From Holophagales bacterium (GTDB lineage: Bacteria > Acidobacteriota > Holophagae > Holophagales > Holophagaceae), in assembly GCA_031256155.1 (NCBI GenBank), contig JAIRRD010000054.1:1-7004 (forward strand): DNA of 7,004 nt, read 5' to 3'. The position numbers were made by a program, and so were the translations under genes. How positions within the stretch are numbered: the stretch's first letter is position 1; each line of letters begins with the position of its first letter. The notes under the pieces are model-generated. The model was given only the letters and a program-made list of their open reading frames with translations. It had not been told where the DNA came from and searched no databases. This document shows, piece after piece, positions 6,116 to 7,004 of this stretch.

Positions 6116-6371
6116 GATAAAAGTATTTTGGCTAGGCTCCAGCAACCGCAAACCAAGAACAGAATAAGTGCAACCGCAAGAAGGGAGGATATCTTTTATT
6201 TAGAGGGGCGCATTGCCACTATTCGTTACCTTGCTTGAACCTATAAGACACTTTTGCATCCTGAAGCACCCTGCCAAAGTCGTGATGGTTTTTTTCAAAA
6301 AAAATCACAGGTTCGGGAGTTTGGGCAAAGCAGAATGCCGAGATCAAAAAAACACCGAGTGACGCGCACAT
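6116..6371 (-). pseudogene. DUF1573 protein, broken by frameshift and nonsense codon
   Basis: ATG 6371 has AGGAGG (6382-6377) 5 nt upstream. The frame gives a signal peptide (MCASLGVFLISAFCFAQ) and the DUF1573 opening PVIFFEKNHHDFGRVLQDAK, then stops at TAG (6221-6219) after 50 codons. In the next frame the family continues exactly where expected: NSGNAPL, a TAA (6202-6200), then IKDILPSCGCTYSVLGLRLL, with the conserved SCGCT at 6181-6167, and fades after EPSQNTFI near 6116. The frame break falls at CAAGCAAG (6237-6230). Removing one CAAG restores FKVTNSGNAPL, and reading the TAA as GAA restores APLEIKDILPSCGCT. Two independent lesions plus loss of the 3' end indicate a true pseudogene. A 50-residue peptide could still be made. 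Confidence 0.8.
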
Positions 6372-6429
6372 GAACACCTCCTATATTGCCATATAGCGGC
6401 TGTTTTGCAGCAAAAATCCAGTGTCCTGC

Positions 6430-6570
6430 TCATGATGCTGGTGCCGGAAAGGCCTGCTTGTTCAGCCCTCCAATTGCCTCAAAGTGCTTTGCAAGTACCT
6501 GCTCCAAGGTGGGAGCATCTTACGCCTGGGCTACTAAGACCGCAGGTAGGATCAGCATATAAGCTAGCAT
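6430..6570 (-). pseudogene. N-terminal remnant of a LolA-like exported protein
   Basis: ATG 6570 has GAGAGGG (6583-6577) 6 nt upstream and reads a signal-peptide-like MLAYMLILPAVLVAQA. A TAA (6522-6520) follows. In the same frame the sequence continues DAPTLEQVLAKHFEAIGGLN and then KQAFPAPAS up to a TGA (6432-6430). The TLEQVLAKHFEAIGG helix is the typical mature start of the LolA-like family and parallels ILDKFIEVTGGKESY of the intact gene at 5229-6011. The TAA fits a CAA or GAA codon changed to stop. Everything after about 30 mature residues is missing. Only 16 bp separate its ATG from the permease stop, so it was probably in that operon. Confidence 0.6.
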
Positions 6571-6586
6571 CGGTAACCCTCTCTTA

Positions 6587-7003
6587 TCACTTAGATGTCC
6601 TGCTGAACAGTCTTGGTCCCAGTTCTGCCAGTAGCATGGCGGCGACTATGATGCCGCCGCCTGTAAATTGCGCGGCGGTAAGGCGTTCACGCACGCCGGG
6701 AATTATGCCGCTGATGGCTATGAGTGCGGCAAATACGGGTTCTGTGCTAAAGATGATCGCTGTTTCAGTGGCTGTCAGCTTTGATTGAAGTGTTGATTGC
6801 ATGTAAAAGCCCAGAGCGGTTGCTGGTATAGCCAGATACAGGAGGCCAAGCCAAACGTCCTGACGCTTGAGTGCGCCGCTCAGCATATCAAAACCGGCCA
6901 TGCTCTGCCCTGCGCTTGCGTTGGGCGGAAGAATCGCGGTCAGGACACAGCTCAGCAGTGCGACAACGATAATCTGCGCCAGGGCTATCACCCACGGGGA
7001 ACT
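6587..7003 (-). CDS. EamA/DMT-superfamily permease, C-terminal half (5' end beyond window)
   Basis: The frame is open from the window's right edge to TGA at 6589-6587, 138 residues. Full-length family members are about 290-300 residues with two five-helix EamA repeats; this is the second repeat. Helices are visible at IALAQIIVVALLSCVLTAIL, VWLGLLYLAIPATALGFYMQ, TAIIFSTEPVFAALIAISGI and LTAAQFTGGGIIVAAMLLAE. The STEPVFAALIA segment and the E-R-LTAAQFTGG turn are the usual EamA signatures. It would export or import a small metabolite across the inner membrane; the substrate cannot be told. The GTG near 6991 is internal, not the start, because the coding frame and homology run past it. It is followed by the LolA-like remnant. 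Confidence 0.85.
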   Translation of the reverse strand, partial: SSPWVIALAQIIVVALLSCVLTAILPPNASAGQSMAGFDMLSGALKRQDVWLGLLYLAIPATALGFYMQSTLQSKLTATETAIIFSTEPVFAALIAISGIIPGVRERLTAAQFTGGGIIVAAMLLAELGPRLFSRTSK

Positions 7004-7004
7004 G

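Noticed and set aside
1..7004. CRISPR array, tRNA, rRNA, intact transposase or phage genes
   Set aside because: No regular direct repeats with spacers, no cloverleaf sequence and no recombinase or transposase motifs were seen on either strand.

Overview
The window looks like chromosomal DNA from a Gram-negative, probably uncultured bacterium with a respiratory or anaerobic lifestyle. It encodes Tat- and Sec-type export signals, a periplasm-facing multi-cluster iron-sulfur protein, a LolA-like protein and a secreted thioredoxin-fold protein. Base composition is mixed (about half G+C by eye) and spacers are fairly long. Combinations such as secreted DUF362 + NapG/NapH-like proteins, DUF1573 and LolA-like 'sorting' proteins are common in Acidobacteriota, Planctomycetota and related groups. 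I cannot place the organism more precisely from sequence alone.

Left part (1-608): the 3' end of an unrecognised plus-strand gene, a strong intrinsic terminator, a minus-strand fragment that looks like the C-terminal tail of a dead gene, and a promoter sitting in a copy of a short repeat. Plus-strand gene 609-2219 encodes an exported protein with a helical/TPR-like N-terminal half, a CGPC thioredoxin-like centre and an Omp28-like C-terminal domain. It converges on the minus-strand genes, and the 320-bp space between them (2220-2538) is packed with hairpins, a second copy of the short repeat and a tiny minus-strand ORF.

Right part (2539-7003), all on the minus strand and read right to left: the C-terminal half of an EamA/DMT permease, then two decayed genes (a LolA-like N-terminus and a DUF1573 protein with a frameshift and a nonsense codon), then an intact exported LolA-like protein, a Tat-exported DUF362 protein, and a 545-residue NapH-NapG fusion. 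The last two genes are 11 bp apart and form a clear redox pair: a membrane protein with six predicted [4Fe-4S] clusters plus a periplasmic DUF362 partner. The two pseudogenes were found by reading conserved motifs across in-frame stops; simple ORF calling misses them.

The most interesting points are the DUF362/NapHG module, whose substrate is unknown; the readable steps of decay of the DUF1573 gene; and the dispersed TATARCAGTTCTG / ATTCCATG-hairpin repeat pieces, one of which supplies the -10 region of the thioredoxin-fold gene.
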